A stretch of DNA of 6,298 nt. Origin: SFWF01 sp045539095. GTDB lineage: Bacteria > Bacillota > Clostridia > Oscillospirales > Acutalibacteraceae. The stretch spans positions 1-6,298 of the forward strand of contig JAZQER010000027.1 in assembly GCA_045539095.1 (NCBI GenBank). Reading direction: 5' to 3'. Each line of letters begins with the position of its first letter. The stretch's first letter is position 1. This document shows, in pieces, positions 5,094 to 6,298 of this stretch. The notes beneath the pieces were generated by a model. It was not told where the DNA came from and searched no databases. It saw only the letters and a list, made by a program, of their open reading frames with translations. The position numbers and the translations under genes are program-made.

Positions 5094-6281
5094 ATGAAAA
5101 AATCGAGAATAGTTTTAAGCTTCGTCAGTACGCTTTTGGTTTTAGTGCTCTGCTTTAGCCTTTGCGGATGTAGCAACGATGTCAAAGCGCGCGACATTAT
5201 GCAGGGTATTAAAGCAAATGAGGTTGTGAGCGTAGATGATATTAAGCCACAAAATGTCCGTATGACCGATTTCGCGCTACGGCTTATGAGCGCATCTGAA
5301 AAGAAAAACGAAAACACCCTTATTTCGCCGCTTTCGGTAATATCCGCACTTGCAATGACGGCAAACGGAGCCGATAAGGAGACCCTAGCAGAGATGGAAG
5401 CGGTTTTCGGTATGAAGCGCGACGAGGTGAATTCCTACCTTCACGAATATATGAAGAGCCTTAAAAACGATGAAAAATATAAGCTTTGCCTTGCAAATTC
5501 AATATGGTTTAACGAGGCTGCGCGTTTTTCCGTAAATAACGATTTTTTACAGAAAAATGCCGACTATTACAAAGCCGATATTTTCGAGGCGGCATTCGAC
5601 CGACAGACTTTGCGTGACATAAATAATTGGGTAGACAATAAAACCGACGGTATGATACCGAAGGTGCTTGATGAAATTCCACAATCTGCCGTTATGTATC
5701 TTGTAAACGCACTTGCCTTTGAGGCGGAGTGGCACAAGATTTATGAAAAGCATCAGGTAAGAAGCGGTGAGTTTACAAACGCCGAGGGCAAAAAGCAAAA
5801 GGCAGATTTTATGTACAGCACTGAGGGACACTACCTTGAGGACGAGAAAGCGACAGGCTTTTTAAAAAGCTACAAGGGCAATTATGCTTTTGTTGCCATG
5901 CTGCCAAAAAAAGGAGTGAGCGTGACCGATTATTTAACCTACCTTGACGGTGAAAAACTGAGTGCTTTGCTTCAAAATCCTGAATATGCAAGTGTTTATG
6001 CGGCAATTCCAAAGTTCGAAACCGAGTTTGAATGCGAAATGTCCGCGGCTCTTAAAAATATGGGCATGACCGAGGCTTTTGATGTTAACAATGCAGATTT
6101 TGAAGGGCTTGGCAAATCAACCAACGGTAATATCTGCATCAGTCGTGTGATTCATAAAACCTATATCTCGGTTGCCGAAAAGGGTACGAGGGCAGGCGCA
6201 GTAACGGTTGTTGAAATGAATGACGGCGCTATGGCACCAATAGAGACCAAAGAGGTATACCTTACAAGACCCTTTGTATAA
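5094..6281 (+). CDS. Lipoprotein serpin (serine protease inhibitor), C-terminally short
   Basis: This 395-residue protein starts with a lipoprotein signal peptide: basic MKKSR, a hydrophobic core at 7-22 and lipobox LCGC with the acylated Cys26. It should be tethered to the outer face of the membrane. A serpin domain follows from about 55: NTLISPLSVISALAMTANGA, LANSIWFN, INNWVDNKTDGMIPK, VNALAFEAEW, PKFETEFE and FEGLG, all in canonical order. The reactive-centre hinge EKGTRAGAVT (362-371) has the small residues expected of inhibitory serpins; the scissile bond lies near 378-381 but cannot be fixed. The frame ends at RPFV, where serpins normally continue for about 20 residues with the last strands of sheet B (a YAI...FIG-like stretch). 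This may be a truncation. GGGGGAG (5082-5088) overlaps the previous stop and sits 5 bases before the ATG. Related gut-bacterial serpins inhibit host or bacterial serine proteases. Confidence 0.9.
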   Translation: MKKSRIVLSFVSTLLVLVLCFSLCGCSNDVKARDIMQGIKANEVVSVDDIKPQNVRMTDFALRLMSASEKKNENTLISPLSVISALAMTANGADKETLAEMEAVFGMKRDEVNSYLHEYMKSLKNDEKYKLCLANSIWFNEAARFSVNNDFLQKNADYYKADIFEAAFDRQTLRDINNWVDNKTDGMIPKVLDEIPQSAVMYLVNALAFEAEWHKIYEKHQVRSGEFTNAEGKKQKADFMYSTEGHYLEDEKATGFLKSYKGNYAFVAMLPKKGVSVTDYLTYLDGEKLSALLQNPEYASVYAAIPKFETEFECEMSAALKNMGMTEAFDVNNADFEGLGKSTNGNICISRVIHKTYISVAEKGTRAGAVTVVEMNDGAMAPIETKEVYLTRPFV

Positions 6282-6298
6282 GTCGGATCGTAGCCATG

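Noticed and set aside
1..6298. CRISPR array, tRNA or other structured RNA gene, prophage attachment site
   Set aside because: I saw no regularly spaced direct repeats, no tRNA-like cloverleaf sequence and no integrase or att-like duplication in the window.

Overview
This window looks like a piece of chromosome from an anaerobic Firmicute of the class Clostridia, probably a gut Oscillospiraceae/Ruminococcaceae-type organism. That placement is inferred from moderate-to-low GC, AAGGAGG-type ribosome binding sites, a four-cysteine L28, and the mix of an ECF-like sigma factor operon, a lipoprotein serpin and a REP-associated transposase. No 16S or other decisive marker is present.

Left part (1-790). 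The 3' end of gpsA (glycerol-3-phosphate dehydrogenase) runs rightward. It converges on rpmB (ribosomal protein L28), which runs leftward. Between them are a GTAG-headed hairpin that contains the gpsA stop codon and a 13-bp-stem bidirectional terminator. Upstream of rpmB is a compact, nearly mirror-image divergent promoter region driving rpmB leftward and the next operon rightward.

Middle part (790-2436). A HAD-superfamily phosphatase and a zinc-dependent dCMP deaminase form a tight two-gene unit. Directly after it, sharing one base with the deaminase stop codon, is a REP-associated tyrosine transposase (RAYT, HUH/Y1 family). Its frame is whole except for a TAA at codon 5, so it is probably a very recent pseudogene. 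Inside its coding sequence is a perfect 29-bp inverted repeat whose arms are GTAG-headed hairpins, and these arms bracket the HUH catalytic codons. The hairpin after gpsA appears to be a diverged member of the same repeat family, with a compensatory base pair. A rho-independent terminator follows the transposase stop codon.

Right part (2437-6298). A four-gene operon has very short gaps or overlaps. It encodes an ECF-like sigma factor, a single-pass membrane protein in the position of an anti-sigma factor, a large membrane-anchored multidomain extracytoplasmic protein of unknown function, and a lipoprotein serpin. The layout suggests an envelope-stress or protease-sensing module whose output includes a surface protease inhibitor. 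The serpin stops about 20 residues short of the usual serpin C-terminus, which raises the question of whether it is functional.

The items most worth a second look are the REP-like inverted repeat built into the transposase gene together with the matching hairpin at the gpsA stop, and the sigma factor-serpin operon.
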